DNA of 64,000 nucleotides from JBGPEQ01 sp050180895 (GTDB lineage: Bacteria > Pseudomonadota > Alphaproteobacteria > Dongiales > Dongiaceae). The DNA lies in contig JBFXDS010000002.1 of NCBI GenBank assembly GCA_050180895.1, forward strand, positions 620,001-684,000, given 5' to 3'. A program made the translations under genes and the position numbers. Each line of letters begins with the position of its first letter. The stretch's first letter is position 1. The notes beneath the pieces were generated by a model, which was not told the DNA's origin, searched no databases, and saw only the letters and a list, made by a program, of their open reading frames with translations. Below are positions 1-9,426 of this stretch, one piece after another.

Positions 1-1238
1 GCTGCCTCCAGCAACGCATCGACGGACTTGTCGCAATCGGCCCGGCCGCTTTCGTCCGTCGGAGGATAGTCGAGGATCAGCATCCCGGCATCGCAGGCAC
101 CGCTCAGCGCTGTGTCGAAGCATGTGGTCAATGCCGGCATATCCCCCCACAGCGACAGGTTGTAGTCGAGCGGGTTGGAGACGGAGGCGAAGTCCGGCAG
201 CTGCCGCCGGAGCTCGGCATACTGCGCCGGCGAGAACGCCGGCAGTTCCAGCCCCAGCGTCTCGGCCCGATCCGCGGCCATCAGGCTGTCGCCGCCGGAA
301 CAGGTGAATACCACCAGCCGGTCGCCGGCGAGGGGCCGCGCCACCGATACGAACTTGAGCGTCTCCAGCAGCGCCGGCAGGGAGTCGACGCGGATGATCC
401 CCAGGCGCTCGAAGAGGGCGTCGTACAGCTTGTCGCTGCCGGCGAGCGAGCTGGTGTGGCTCATGGCCAGCTTGGCGCCAAGCTCCGAGCGGCCGACCTT
501 CACCGCGACGATCGGCTTGCCCCTGTCGAGCGCCTTCAGCGCGGCGCGCGCGAAGGCCGGGACGTCGTTCAGCCCCTCGATGTAGAGGCCGATGGCGTTC
601 ACCTGCGGATCGTCCGCCAGCGCGTCGACGTAGTCGGCCAGCGACAGCACCGCTTGCGCCCCGGCGCTGATGACGTAAGCGAAGGGAACCGACCGCTCGT
701 TCATCGTCAGGGTCAGGGCGATGTTGCCGCTCTGGCCGACGAAGGCGGCGCCCCGCGTCGTCCGCTCCCCGCCCGGACCGGAGGCAAACATGTGGAGGCC
801 ATCGACATAATTCAGGACGCCGTAGGAAATCGGGCCGATGAGGGCCAGTTCACCCGCCGCCGCGATCAACTCCTTCTGCAGCGCCGCTCCTTCAGGCCCG
901 ACTTCGGCAAAGCCGGCGGCGTAGCAGACGCAGCCGCCGGCGCCGCGCCGTGCCAGCGCCCGCACGATCTCAATGGTCGGTTCGCGTGGCGCGGCGATGT
1001 AGGCCGCATCGGGCGCCTCGGGCAACGCATCAACGGAGGGATAGCATTTGATGCCTGCGATATCCGGATAGGTCGGATGCACCGGCCAGATCTGGCCGGT
1101 ATAGCCGCCGGAGATGCAGCCCTGGATCGGCGCGGCCAGCCCCTTGCCGCCGATGAAGGCGACGTGCCGCGGCTTCAGCAGCCGGCGCAGGTTGGCGAGC
1201 CGCTTGGCGCGCAGGCTTTCACTCGCGGGCTCGGTCAT
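1..1238 (-). CDS. NDP-forming acyl-CoA synthetase, 3' end beyond window
   Basis: 412 codons are visible and the frame is still open at base 1, so the C-terminus, where an ATP-grasp beta domain would lie, is not seen. The start ATG at 1238 begins MTEPASESLRAKRL. A CoA-binding Rossmann domain follows (HVAFIGGKGLAAPI), then a succinyl-CoA-ligase-like domain with SGPGGERTTRGAAFVGQSGN and the phospho-histidine loop AMSHTSSLAGSDKLYDALF. Family members interconvert acyl-CoA + ADP + Pi and acid + CoA + ATP. It lies 38 bases downstream of the carnitine dehydrogenase and is probably cotranscribed, so betainyl-CoA is a plausible substrate (inference). Family is secure; substrate is not. Confidence 0.85.
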   Translation of the reverse strand, partial: MTEPASESLRAKRLANLRRLLKPRHVAFIGGKGLAAPIQGCISGGYTGQIWPVHPTYPDIAGIKCYPSVDALPEAPDAAYIAAPREPTIEIVRALARRGAGGCVCYAAGFAEVGPEGAALQKELIAAAGELALIGPISYGVLNYVDGLHMFASGPGGERTTRGAAFVGQSGNIALTLTMNERSVPFAYVISAGAQAVLSLADYVDALADDPQVNAIGLYIEGLNDVPAFARAALKALDRGKPIVAVKVGRSELGAKLAMSHTSSLAGSDKLYDALFERLGIIRVDSLPALLETLKFVSVARPLAGDRLVVFTCSGGDSLMAADRAETLGLELPAFSPAQYAELRRQLPDFASVSNPLDYNLSLWGDMPALTTCFDTALSGACDAGMLILDYPPTDESGRADCDKSVDALLEA

Positions 1239-1276
1239 CGTGTCGTGTTCTTATGCGCGAAGCCCCAACGGGACGA

Positions 1277-2248
1277 TTACACCGGGGCTTTGCCGCCTGC
1301 CGCCTTGCGCGCCTCCTCGACCGCCTGCGTCACGCGGATGATGCAGTCGTCCCGGAACCGCTCCAGCTCCTTGATCGTCCAGCCCTTGGCCTGCTCCGCC
1401 GTGCCTTCGACCATGCGGTCGATCAGCTCCGGCGTCAGCTTCGGCGCCTTGTGATTGGTCCAGGGCAGATCGAGGGCAGGGCCGAACTGCTCCAGCATGT
1501 GCCGCATGCCGCCCTCGCCGCCGGCAAGGTGATAGATGAGGTTCGTGCCCATGAACGCCCAACGCAGGCCCGGGCCATAGCGGATCGCGTCGTCGATCTC
1601 GCCGGTCGTGGCGATACCATCGTTCACGAGATGCAGGATCTCCCGCCACAGCGCTTCCTGCAGGCGGTCGGCGATGTAGCCGTCGATCTCCTTGCGCACC
1701 TTCAGCGCCCGCATGCCGATCGAGGTATAGAAGCGCATCGCGTTGTCGATGGCCGCGGAGCCTGTCTTGTTGCCGCCGAGCACTTCGACCAGCGGCAGCA
1801 GATAGACCGGGTTGAAGGGGTGCCCGACGATGACTCGCTCCGGATGCTTGCAATCGGCCTGGAATTCGGACGGCAGCAGGCCGGACGAGCTGGACGCGAT
1901 GATCACCTCCGGGCGCGCGGCGGCATCCATAGCCGCATGCAGCTTGCGCTTGAGATCGATGCGTTCCGGCGCGCTCTCCTGGATGAAGTCTGCCTTCTCG
2001 CCCACCTCGCCCACTGACTTGACGAAGGTGAGGCGACCGGTGCTGGCGCCGGGCTTGAGCCCCACGCGCGTCAATGCCGGCCAAGCATTGGCGACGCTGT
2101 CGCGCATCGCCTTCTCCGCGTTGGGCGCGGGATCGGTGGCGACGACGTCGAGTCCGTGCGCAAGGCAGCGCGCGGCCCAGCCGCTGCCGATCACGCCGCC
2201 GCCGACGATGCCGACGATCTTGATGGGATTGGATCCGGATGTTGGCAT
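1277..2248 (-). CDS. lcdH: L-carnitine 3-dehydrogenase
   Basis: 323-residue member of the 3-hydroxyacyl-CoA dehydrogenase superfamily. The NAD-binding loop GGGVIG is at residues 16-21, the Ser run of the active site at 119-122, and the HPFNP motif with the catalytic His at 143-147, followed by E155. Together with KMW-type C-terminal helices this fits the short L-carnitine dehydrogenases (EC 1.1.1.108), which oxidise carnitine to 3-dehydrocarnitine in the cytosol. Some rhizobial homologues carry an extra C-terminal betainyl-CoA thioesterase domain; this one ends at the dehydrogenase. The upstream BKACE gene, which would consume the product, supports the call. A generic hydroxyacyl-CoA dehydrogenase is the alternative. 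Confidence 0.85.
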   Translation of the reverse strand: MPTSGSNPIKIVGIVGGGVIGSGWAARCLAHGLDVVATDPAPNAEKAMRDSVANAWPALTRVGLKPGASTGRLTFVKSVGEVGEKADFIQESAPERIDLKRKLHAAMDAAARPEVIIASSSSGLLPSEFQADCKHPERVIVGHPFNPVYLLPLVEVLGGNKTGSAAIDNAMRFYTSIGMRALKVRKEIDGYIADRLQEALWREILHLVNDGIATTGEIDDAIRYGPGLRWAFMGTNLIYHLAGGEGGMRHMLEQFGPALDLPWTNHKAPKLTPELIDRMVEGTAEQAKGWTIKELERFRDDCIIRVTQAVEEARKAAGGKAPV

Positions 2249-2336
2249 TGCGTGTCCCTGCGGGTGGCTTCGCGCGTCGCGGCGCGCGGGTGGATATCGT
2301 GACGGATCTGTCGCTCGAGAGGATCGCGTGCGGCGG

Positions 2337-3224
2337 CTAGTTACGCGACCGCAGGCCGAGCTTCTGGCGCGCCTCGGCCGGCGTCAGCGCTCGCGCGCCC
2401 ATCAGCTGGATGATCTTGATCGCCTTCTCGACGAGCTGGCCGTTCGAGGCGAAGACGCCCTTCTCCAGGAACAGGTTGTCCTCGAGCCCGACGCGGACGT
2501 TGCCGCCGAGCAGCACGGCCTGCGCCACCATCGGCATCTGCATGCGGCTGATGCCGAACCCGGCCCAGTGGCAGTTCGCTGGCAACTGATCGACGAAGGC
2601 CTTCATGGAAGTCGTGTCGGCCGGCGCGCCCCAGGGGATGCCGAGGCAGATCTGGAACAGCGGCGCGCCCTCCAGCAGCCCCTCCTTCATCATCTGCTTA
2701 GCGAACCAGAGATGGCCGGTGTCGAACACCTCGAGCTCCGGCTTGACGCCAAGCTCCTTCACGCGCTTGGCACCCTCGCGCAGATATTTCGGCGTCGAGA
2801 CATAGATCATGTTGCCGTCGCCGAAGTTGAGCGTGCCGCAATCGAGCGTGCAGATCTCCGGCAGCAGCTCCTCGACATGGACGAGGCGCTCCAGCGGACC
2901 CACCATGTCGGTCGCCGGGCCGGCCTTGGCAGGCTCGTCGTCGCGCACCTCGAAGTCGCCGCCCATGCCGGCGGTGAGGTTGATCACCACGTCGGTGTCG
3001 CTGTTGCGCACACGCTCCACCACTTCGCGGTAGAGGGCGGGATCGCGGCTGCCCTTGCCGGTCTTGGGATCGCGCACATGGATGTGGGCGATGGCCGCCC
3101 CGGCCCTGGCCGCCTCGATGGCGGCGTCGGCGATCTGCCGGGGCGTGACCGGAATGGCAGGATGCTTGCCGACGGTGTCGCCGGCCCCGGTGACGGCGCA
3201 GGTGACGATGACCTCGGTATTCAT
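2337..3224 (-). CDS. BKACE-family enzyme, likely 3-dehydrocarnitine cleavage
   Basis: 295 residues of the beta-keto acid cleavage enzyme family (formerly DUF849 / 3-keto-5-aminohexanoate cleavage). The family's zinc ligands are visible as HIHVR (H47 and H49), and the C-terminal part carries RVGLEDNLF, which supplies the Glu ligand. BKACEs transfer an acetyl unit from a beta-keto acid to acetyl-CoA, giving acetoacetate and a new acyl-CoA. Its position 88 bases upstream of a carnitine dehydrogenase makes 3-dehydrocarnitine the likely substrate, with betainyl-CoA as product; this step is inferred from synteny. The start ATG at 3224 follows a purine-rich GGGAGACAGCATCC stretch. First clear member of the carnitine operon after the VOC gene. 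Confidence 0.87.
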   Translation of the reverse strand: MNTEVIVTCAVTGAGDTVGKHPAIPVTPRQIADAAIEAARAGAAIAHIHVRDPKTGKGSRDPALYREVVERVRNSDTDVVINLTAGMGGDFEVRDDEPAKAGPATDMVGPLERLVHVEELLPEICTLDCGTLNFGDGNMIYVSTPKYLREGAKRVKELGVKPELEVFDTGHLWFAKQMMKEGLLEGAPLFQICLGIPWGAPADTTSMKAFVDQLPANCHWAGFGISRMQMPMVAQAVLLGGNVRVGLEDNLFLEKGVFASNGQLVEKAIKIIQLMGARALTPAEARQKLGLRSRN

Positions 3225-3349
3225 GGATGCTGTCTCCCTCGGCGCCGAGGCCGGCAGGACCGGGCGCGGAAAGGCTTTAGCAATCCGGCCAATCCGTTGG
3301 CAAGGGCCCGGCGACGCTTTCTGGCTTGCCGACGACTTCGAGGCCGGTG

Positions 3350-3730
3350 TTAAGGCCAGCTGTTAAGATCGGCGGGAAAACGCTCGCGCTGAGGCCGAAT
3401 AACGCAAAAGCGCTGGCCGGTCGGCGCCTCCATGACCCACCAGGTCTGGACCTTCTCGATCCGCTTGGCGCCGAGCTTCTCGAGCCGGGCGACCTCGCTT
3501 TCGACGTCATCGGTCTCGATATCCAGATGCACGCGACTCGGGTGGTCGACCTTCTGTAGCAGGACGATGACATCCTCCTTGCCGCTGCCGAGCCTCACAT
3601 ACTTCTCTTCGACTGGATTCTCCGATGCCTCGACCGGCCGCCCGATGGCGTTGCTCCAGAATTTCGTAGCTTCGGTCAGGTCCTCTGTCCGGCAGTCGAT
3701 GACGATCGTGCAGAGACGGCTGTGATGCAT
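3350..3730 (-). CDS. VOC superfamily (glyoxalase/dioxygenase-like) protein
   Basis: 126 residues that fit one two-module vicinal oxygen chelate fold: an N-terminal beta strand (LCTIVIDCRTEDL), a second His-bearing strand (RVHLDIETDDVESEV) and a closing TWWVMEAPTGQRFCVI strand. Members bind a divalent metal or act as antibiotic-sequestering or dioxygenase-like proteins. No specific substrate is suggested. The C-terminal NLIRPQ-type ending is typical of the small single-domain actinobacterial and alphaproteobacterial VOC proteins. It lies 125 bases upstream of the BKACE gene on the same strand, far enough that cotranscription is uncertain. Confidence 0.7.
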   Translation of the reverse strand: MHHSRLCTIVIDCRTEDLTEATKFWSNAIGRPVEASENPVEEKYVRLGSGKEDVIVLLQKVDHPSRVHLDIETDDVESEVARLEKLGAKRIEKVQTWWVMEAPTGQRFCVIRPQRERFPADLNSWP

Positions 3731-3793
3731 GGCTCTGTCCTCCGCAGTTGGACGGAACGTCGACTGCCTAACACGGGAGAGAGAGTGCTTGTT

Positions 3794-4834
3794 TCATGAC
3801 GCGGCTGCCGGAGGCTTGCCGCTTCCCATCAACGAGCGCTCGGGTGCCGGCAGGAGCGAGCCGAGGCTCTGCGCCACCAGCTGGCGCAGGTTCGGCCGGT
3901 CGTCGGCGGCGAAGGGCAGCGGACGGCACTGCTCGATGGCGAGCAGGCCGAGCCGCGCGGTGCGGACGCCGGCGAAGACGCCTTCGGCGAGCTTGCCGGA
4001 GACCAAGCCCGCCAGACGGCCGCCGAGATGAGCGCCGAGGACGTCGCCGACCACGTCGGCGGTGACGGCGAAGGTGGCGGTCACGAACATGCGCCGTACG
4101 AGCGCCAGCACGCTGAGCCGGGTCGGCCGCAGGCCGTAGACCTGCGCCACCTCGCGGACCATGCGCAGGCTGCGCCACAGCACGATCAGGGCGTCGATCC
4201 CGGCCACCGGACTCACCGAGGCGCCGATCGCGGTGTCGCGCGCGGCGCGGCGCACCGCCGCATAGGCCGTCTCGTCGAGCGGACGCAGGACGATGCGTTC
4301 GAACAGCTCCATCGCCTCGCGATCATCATGGGTGTCGGCGATCGCATCGCGGTACTGCTCGCAGAGGGCGCGGCCGGTCGGGTTGCCGGAGGTGAGGCGC
4401 AGCAGGTCGTTCATGAAGCCGCGGCCTTCGAAGCGCCCGCTCGCCTGCGAGAGACGATAGCCCTGCTCGCGGATAGCCTGGGCGGAGCGCAGCCGCAGCA
4501 GGTTGCGATATTCGCCGCCGACGAAGCCGACGAGGGCCACGAGCACGCCGCCGAACAGCGCCGCGGCGGCGGCCCCGAGCCATGCGCTGCGCGCGAACAG
4601 AGCGTCCAGCCACAAGGCGGCGTCGATCACGATGACGCCGGCAACCAGCAGCAGCGCGGAAACGCCGAGCGTGACTCCCCAGCGGATGCCGGAGCGGCGA
4701 CGGGCCGCATCCGCCAGCGCCGCGGCCTCGACCGGGACGGGCAAGGACGGCGCCGGCTCGATGACGGCGCCGGGAATCGGCGTCGTCGCGCCGCTCGGCA
4801 GGATACCCGGCTTGATGCGCGTGGCGTCGCTCAC
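3794..4834 (-). CDS. ycjF: YcjF/TIGR01620-like membrane protein (DUF697)
   Basis: 346 residues. A Pro/Ala-rich N-terminal tail precedes two hydrophobic helices at about residues 52-72 and 83-106, and a long soluble C-terminal region with the DUF697-like stretch SPVAGIDALIVLWRSLRMV and a second hydrophobic cluster. This is the layout of YcjF-family inner membrane proteins, which in enterobacteria belong to the phage-shock regulon beside ycjX. The start overlaps the ycjX stop by 4 bases (ATGA), so the two are translationally coupled. The molecular role is not established. No psp genes are present nearby, so stress control is only inferred from the family. Confidence 0.8.
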   Translation of the reverse strand: MSDATRIKPGILPSGATTPIPGAVIEPAPSLPVPVEAAALADAARRRSGIRWGVTLGVSALLLVAGVIVIDAALWLDALFARSAWLGAAAAALFGGVLVALVGFVGGEYRNLLRLRSAQAIREQGYRLSQASGRFEGRGFMNDLLRLTSGNPTGRALCEQYRDAIADTHDDREAMELFERIVLRPLDETAYAAVRRAARDTAIGASVSPVAGIDALIVLWRSLRMVREVAQVYGLRPTRLSVLALVRRMFVTATFAVTADVVGDVLGAHLGGRLAGLVSGKLAEGVFAGVRTARLGLLAIEQCRPLPFAADDRPNLRQLVAQSLGSLLPAPERSLMGSGKPPAAAS

Positions 4835-6267
4835 CAGAACAGATCCCCGGTCAGAAATTGCAGGGCCTTGTCCAGATGTATATGGGGGATGCCCCGGCCA
4901 CTGTCACGCGCGAGCGAGGGCGGCTGAAAATCGTAGAAGCGGAAGCGCTCCGACGCCCAGTCCGCCGCGCTCGGCAGATGCTCGGGGATTTCGCCGGGAA
5001 ACAACTGCTCGACCTCGCTGCGGCCCTTGATGACGCCTTCGAGCACGGTGATCTGCTGACCCTGATAGAGCACGCGCCGGTTGGCCGTGCATTTCACCGC
5101 CGACAGCGCCGCGAATTCCGATTCCAGCGTATCCATCGGCAGCCGCCCGGACTCGTCGGCCATCATGGCGCGCAGCAGCAAGCGGAGATTATGAAACTGG
5201 TTGGCGGTCACATGGTCCGCCTTGGTGGCCGCGAACAGCACCTTGTCCGTCCCCATCCCGAACAGCCGCGCCAGCAGGCCATCGCCGTCGCGCCGGAAGC
5301 TCTGCAGCACCGTGCCGAGGGCGAGCCGCATGTCGTCGAAGGATCGCGGACCGGCATTGAGAGCGCCGATGACGTCGACGAGCACGAGCTGGCGATCGAA
5401 GCGGCTGAAGACCGTCTCGTAGAACGGCCGCACGATCTCGCTCTTGTAGCGCTCGAAGCGCTCGCGCATTGCCCAGGCCATGCTGCCGGGCCTGAGCGCA
5501 CCGGACGGCGGCGCCAGCGGGCAGAAGCGGAAAGGGCCGAGGTCAGCCGCGTCGCCGGGCCGGAGAAAGCGGCCGGGCTGCACGAAGCTCAGCGACAGCG
5601 GCGCTTCGCGGCAAGCGCGGAGATAGTCGGTGTAGGACTGGCGCGCCGCCTCGAGCGTCGCCTCGGTGGCGGGCGCGTCGGGCGATATCTCCCGCCACGC
5701 ACCGCCCAGGTCGGCGCGCGGTTCCATCCGCGAGAGGCGCAGCATGGCGGCGGACCAGTCGGCGAAGCTCTGCCCGAGCAGCGGCAGGTCGAGCAGCCAC
5801 TCGCCGGGATAGTCGATGATCTCGATCTCGACGGTCGTGCTGTCGGCGAGCTGGCGGCCGATCATGCCCTGCGGCCGGTAGCGCAGCGCGGCGCCGAAGC
5901 CGGACAGGCCGCTCGTGCTCGGCGGGAATTCCGGCGACGGCTCGAGCAGACGGTCGAGGTTCGGCAGGAACGGGAAGGCCGGTATATCCGCCAGCGGCCG
6001 CAGGGTGACGTCTTCCAGCGTGCCCTTGGCGACCGGGTCGAAGAAGGGCAGATGCCCGGTCTGGCCCTCCTTGAGCCGCGCGGCGAGATGCAGGTTGTGC
6101 AGCAGCGCCGTCAGGAACACGGTCTTGCCGGCGCGGCTGAGGCCGGTGACGGCGACGCGCAGGCGCCTGCGCAGCGCCCGCTCGGCCAAGCCGCGCGCCG
6201 CCGCTTCGATCGACGCGGCCGCGCGGGCTAGGAAACTTTGCCCGAAATCGTCGCTGGTCCAAGACAA
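4831..6267 (-). CDS. ycjX: YcjX-like P-loop ATPase/GTPase
   Basis: 478 residues. A Walker A motif GLSRAGKTVF is at 42-51, after a basic amphipathic N-terminus (AERALRRRLRVAVT). Further hallmarks are EIEIIDYPGEWLLDL, which resembles the DxxG switch region of GTPases, and FAATKADHV, similar to an NKxD-type guanine specificity motif. The YcjX family is DUF463, of unknown cellular role, and is usually paired with YcjF as here. Length matches the usual 460-490 residues. The upstream 192 bases separate it from a divergent esterase and would hold both promoters; I could not pick a convincing -35/-10 pair. Confidence 0.85.
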   Translation of the reverse strand: MSWTSDDFGQSFLARAAASIEAAARGLAERALRRRLRVAVTGLSRAGKTVFLTALLHNLHLAARLKEGQTGHLPFFDPVAKGTLEDVTLRPLADIPAFPFLPNLDRLLEPSPEFPPSTSGLSGFGAALRYRPQGMIGRQLADSTTVEIEIIDYPGEWLLDLPLLGQSFADWSAAMLRLSRMEPRADLGGAWREISPDAPATEATLEAARQSYTDYLRACREAPLSLSFVQPGRFLRPGDAADLGPFRFCPLAPPSGALRPGSMAWAMRERFERYKSEIVRPFYETVFSRFDRQLVLVDVIGALNAGPRSFDDMRLALGTVLQSFRRDGDGLLARLFGMGTDKVLFAATKADHVTANQFHNLRLLLRAMMADESGRLPMDTLESEFAALSAVKCTANRRVLYQGQQITVLEGVIKGRSEVEQLFPGEIPEHLPSAADWASERFRFYDFQPPSLARDSGRGIPHIHLDKALQFLTGDLFW

Positions 6268-6459
6268 GAGCGTGGCGTCCGGGGACGTGGCTGGAAGCAG
6301 CGTTTGCAGGAGAAAACTAGCGGAGCGCGACGGCCGCGACTATGCCGGATTAGGTAGGAACGCGCCGACACCGCTGCAAGGCCGTTCGGCCGGGCGCCGG
6401 ATCGATTGCCGCATCCGACCGCCGATGCCATCATGCGGCCGAAACCTTGCGGGGGACGA

Positions 6460-7407
6460 ATGGGGCCCAATCTCGATCCGGGCATCAAGGCCTACATCAA
6501 GCTGGCGGCCGAGCTCTACGACGACGAGCTCGACCAGGACTCGATCGAGGACCAGCGGCAGGCCTATCTCGATCTCTGCGAGGCCTTCGCCCGGCCGCAT
6601 CCGCCCGGCGTCAAGGCCATGGACCGCACGGTCCGATCTCATGGCGTCGACATCTCCCTGCGCATCTATCGCCCGGCCGCGAGCGGCGTGCTGCCGGCCG
6701 TCCTGTTCTATCATGGCGGCGGCTGGGTGCTCGGCGACCTCGACAGCCATGACAGCATCGCCGCCGACCTCTGCGGCAGGACCGGGGTCGTGGTGATCGC
6801 GGTCGACTACCGCCTGGCGCCGGAGAACCCCTTCCCCGCCGCGTTCGACGATTGCTACGCCGTCCTCTGCCACGTCGCCGCGCATGCCGGCGACTTCGGC
6901 GTGGATGCCGCCCGCATGGCCGTCTGCGGCGACAGTGCCGGCGGCAATCTCGCCGCCGCCGTGGCGCTGGCGGCGCGCGACCGCAACGGTCCGGCGCTGG
7001 CCGGGCAGCTCCTGATCTACCCGGCCTGCGGCCTCGATTTCGACCTGACGTCCTGCCACGAGAATGCCGAGGCGCCGATGCTCCGGCGCGACGACATGGT
7101 GGTCTACTGGACTCACTACATGGGCGGCGACCTGTCGCGCGCCAGCTGCTATGCCGCGCCAATGCTGGCGCCGCATTTCCGCAGCCTGCCGCCGGCCTTC
7201 ATCTGCACCGCGCAGTACGACCCGCTGCGCGACGACGGCAGGCTCTATGGCGAGTGTCTCCGCAATGCGGGCGTGCCGGTGCAGCTGCGCAACGCGCCGC
7301 GGCTGATCCATGGCTGGCTGCGCGCCCGCGCCACCAGCGACGACGCCAAGACCGAGTTCAAGGCGATCTGCAAGGCGCTGAAGCGGCTGCTCGGCGTCGC
7401 GCCCTGA
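6460..7407 (+). CDS. HSL-family alpha/beta hydrolase (esterase)
   Basis: 315 residues from the chosen ATG at 6460, which is preceded by GGGGGA and gives the family-typical start MGPNLDPGIKAYI; an in-frame ATG at 6406 would add 18 residues without recognisable homology. The oxyanion motif HGGG is at 85-88 and the nucleophile elbow GDSAGG at 157-162 (Ser159). The acid in YDPLRDDG and the His in LIHGW near the C-terminus complete the triad. Hormone-sensitive-lipase-type enzymes hydrolyse short-chain esters in the cytosol. There is no signal peptide. The gene converges with the CocE/NonD hydrolase, whose stop is only 6 bases away. Confidence 0.88.
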   Translation: MGPNLDPGIKAYIKLAAELYDDELDQDSIEDQRQAYLDLCEAFARPHPPGVKAMDRTVRSHGVDISLRIYRPAASGVLPAVLFYHGGGWVLGDLDSHDSIAADLCGRTGVVVIAVDYRLAPENPFPAAFDDCYAVLCHVAAHAGDFGVDAARMAVCGDSAGGNLAAAVALAARDRNGPALAGQLLIYPACGLDFDLTSCHENAEAPMLRRDDMVVYWTHYMGGDLSRASCYAAPMLAPHFRSLPPAFICTAQYDPLRDDGRLYGECLRNAGVPVQLRNAPRLIHGWLRARATSDDAKTEFKAICKALKRLLGVAP

Positions 7408-7413
7408 CCGCGG

Positions 7414-9426
7414 CTACACCAGCACCCGCTTGATACGGCTGTCCCACTTCTTCTCCTGAACGAGGCGGCCGTTCTCATAGGCCTCGACCGTGCCGGTGAC
7501 GTGGAAGGACTCCTTGTCGGCGGTGAGGCGGCAGCGCGCCTCGGTGCGGATCGACCAGTCGGCGCGCCGCAGCGTCTGCGTCCAGTGGGTCTCGGCGACC
7601 GCGCTCAGGGGATCGTCCGGCTTGATGCGGTAGGTCTCGCGGCCGACCGAGCCGGCGATCAGGCCGTGGGCGACATTCTCGGCCTCGCCGAAATCGTCGA
7701 GGATGCGGATGGTCTGCTCGCCGCCGGCGACGTCAAGCTCGATCGTGCGGGCGTTGCTCGGCTCGCGGATCTGCCGCAGGGCGAGCGGCGGCGCGGCTTC
7801 CGGCGGCGGGAACGGGCGCAGCTTCTCGCGGCGCTTCGGCCGCACCGGCAGGGTCAGCTCGCTCTTGCCGGTCTGCAGCGTGATCGTCACCGGCTCGGGC
7901 GACGGCCAAATCAGCGGCCAATAGGCGGTGGACAGCGCGACGCGGATGCGGTGGCCTTTCGGGAAGCGATAGGCGACGTGGTCCATCCCCAGCCGCAGCT
8001 TGTAGGCCGCGCCGGGCTTCAGCGGCGACGGCCTGGCGTGGCTGTCGCGGTGGCAGAGATTGAGCACGCCATAGGTGACGCGGGTCGACTCGCCGCCGGG
8101 ATGGACGTCGCAGAGGCGCGCGGCCAGGTTGGCCTGCGGCCGGTCGCTGGCGACGACCAGGCGAAGCTCCGGCGCGCCGAGGATCTCGATGTCGGCGGTC
8201 AGCGGCGGCGTGTCGAAGACCAGCGAGCCGCCATCATCAAGCCGCTGGTCGATCGGCGCCTCCGGCCCGAGCCAGATCGGGCAGTACTCGCCGGCCGCCA
8301 TGCCGGTGGTCTGCGGCGAGCACAGCATGAGCTTCGCCGGGGCGGCGGCGCGCTTGTCGAGGCTGCCGCGGTTGAGCTTGAGGGTCTGCGGCTTGATGCT
8401 CCTCGACGGCCACTTGTCCTCGCCGACCCAGCGGCCGGGCCGTTCCCTGTAGGAGACGCGCGGCAACACGCTGTCCTGCATGTAGGCGATGTAGGCCGGC
8501 TCCTTGCGGACGCCGGTGTCCCAGCCCTTGAGGAACTGGTCCCACCAGCGCAGCGCCTCCTGCAGGAAGCCGATGGCGGGGCCGGGTATGGCGAAATGGG
8601 GATATTTGTGCAGCCAAGGGCCGACGAGGCCGCGCACCGGCGCCTTACGGATGTTGGCCACGAGCTGTGGCACGGCGTTCTTGTAGCCGTCGGCCCAGCC
8701 GCCGACGGCGAAGGTCGCAGCGGCGATGGCGTCGTAGTCCTCGCCGACCGAACCGTGCCTCCAGTAGTCGTCGCGATGCGGGTGCTTGAGCCAGGTCTCG
8801 ACCAACAGCGGCTCGTGCTTCAGCCGCACCAGCCACATGTCGCGCCAGCGCGCCCCGACCAGCGCCGGATCGGGCGGCCGCGAGGAGTAGGACTGCATGG
8901 TGCTGGACCAGCCGAGATTCTCCAGCAGCAGACAGCCGCCCTTGTAGTGGATGTCGTCGGCATAGCGGTCGACGGTGGAATCGACGGTGATGATGGCCTT
9001 GAGGGCGGGCGGGCGGCGGGCGGCGACCTGCAGCGCGTTGAAGCCGCCCCAGGAGATGCCCATCATGCCGACGGCGCCGGAGCACCAGGGCTGGCGGGCA
9101 AGCCAATCAATGACTTCGAGGGCGTCGTCCTGTTCCTGCTTGAGGTATTCGTCGGCCATCAGCCCATCGGACTCGCCGTTGCCGCGCATGTCCACGCGCG
9201 CGGCGGCATAGCCGTGGCCGGCGAAATAGGGATGGGTCAGTTGATCGCGGACGGCGGTGCCGTCGCGCTTGCGGTAGGGGATGTATTCGAGGATGGCAGG
9301 CACCGGGTTCTGCTCCGCGTCCTCCGGCAGCCAGATGCGGGCGGCCAGGTGGCAGCCGTCCGTGAGCGTGATCCAGGCGTTGTCGATCTCCCTGATCTTG
9401 CGAGGGAACTTTGTGATGGTTTTCAT
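7414..9426 (-). CDS. CocE/NonD family hydrolase (copy 1)
   Basis: 670 residues starting MKTITKFPRKIREI; the start at 9426 is chosen over the ATG at 9459 because the paralogue at 38282 begins at the same point. The N-terminal alpha/beta hydrolase domain has the nucleophile motif GISWGG at 123-128 (Ser125). The X-Pro dipeptidyl-peptidase C-terminal beta-sandwich follows (GHRIRVALSTAYWPLIWPSPEP). Relatives cleave acyl, amide or peptide bonds (cocaine esterase, glutaryl-7-ACA acylase, Xaa-Pro dipeptidyl peptidase). An extra C-terminal domain of about 120 residues is shared with the paralogue. No signal peptide, so probably cytosolic. Substrate unknown. Confidence 0.87.
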   Translation of the reverse strand: MKTITKFPRKIREIDNAWITLTDGCHLAARIWLPEDAEQNPVPAILEYIPYRKRDGTAVRDQLTHPYFAGHGYAAARVDMRGNGESDGLMADEYLKQEQDDALEVIDWLARQPWCSGAVGMMGISWGGFNALQVAARRPPALKAIITVDSTVDRYADDIHYKGGCLLLENLGWSSTMQSYSSRPPDPALVGARWRDMWLVRLKHEPLLVETWLKHPHRDDYWRHGSVGEDYDAIAAATFAVGGWADGYKNAVPQLVANIRKAPVRGLVGPWLHKYPHFAIPGPAIGFLQEALRWWDQFLKGWDTGVRKEPAYIAYMQDSVLPRVSYRERPGRWVGEDKWPSRSIKPQTLKLNRGSLDKRAAAPAKLMLCSPQTTGMAAGEYCPIWLGPEAPIDQRLDDGGSLVFDTPPLTADIEILGAPELRLVVASDRPQANLAARLCDVHPGGESTRVTYGVLNLCHRDSHARPSPLKPGAAYKLRLGMDHVAYRFPKGHRIRVALSTAYWPLIWPSPEPVTITLQTGKSELTLPVRPKRREKLRPFPPPEAAPPLALRQIREPSNARTIELDVAGGEQTIRILDDFGEAENVAHGLIAGSVGRETYRIKPDDPLSAVAETHWTQTLRRADWSIRTEARCRLTADKESFHVTGTVEAYENGRLVQEKKWDSRIKRVLV

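Noticed and set aside
4870..4884. GATGTATATG as another GntR-like operator
   Set aside because: It lies within the ycjX coding sequence and lacks the second arm.
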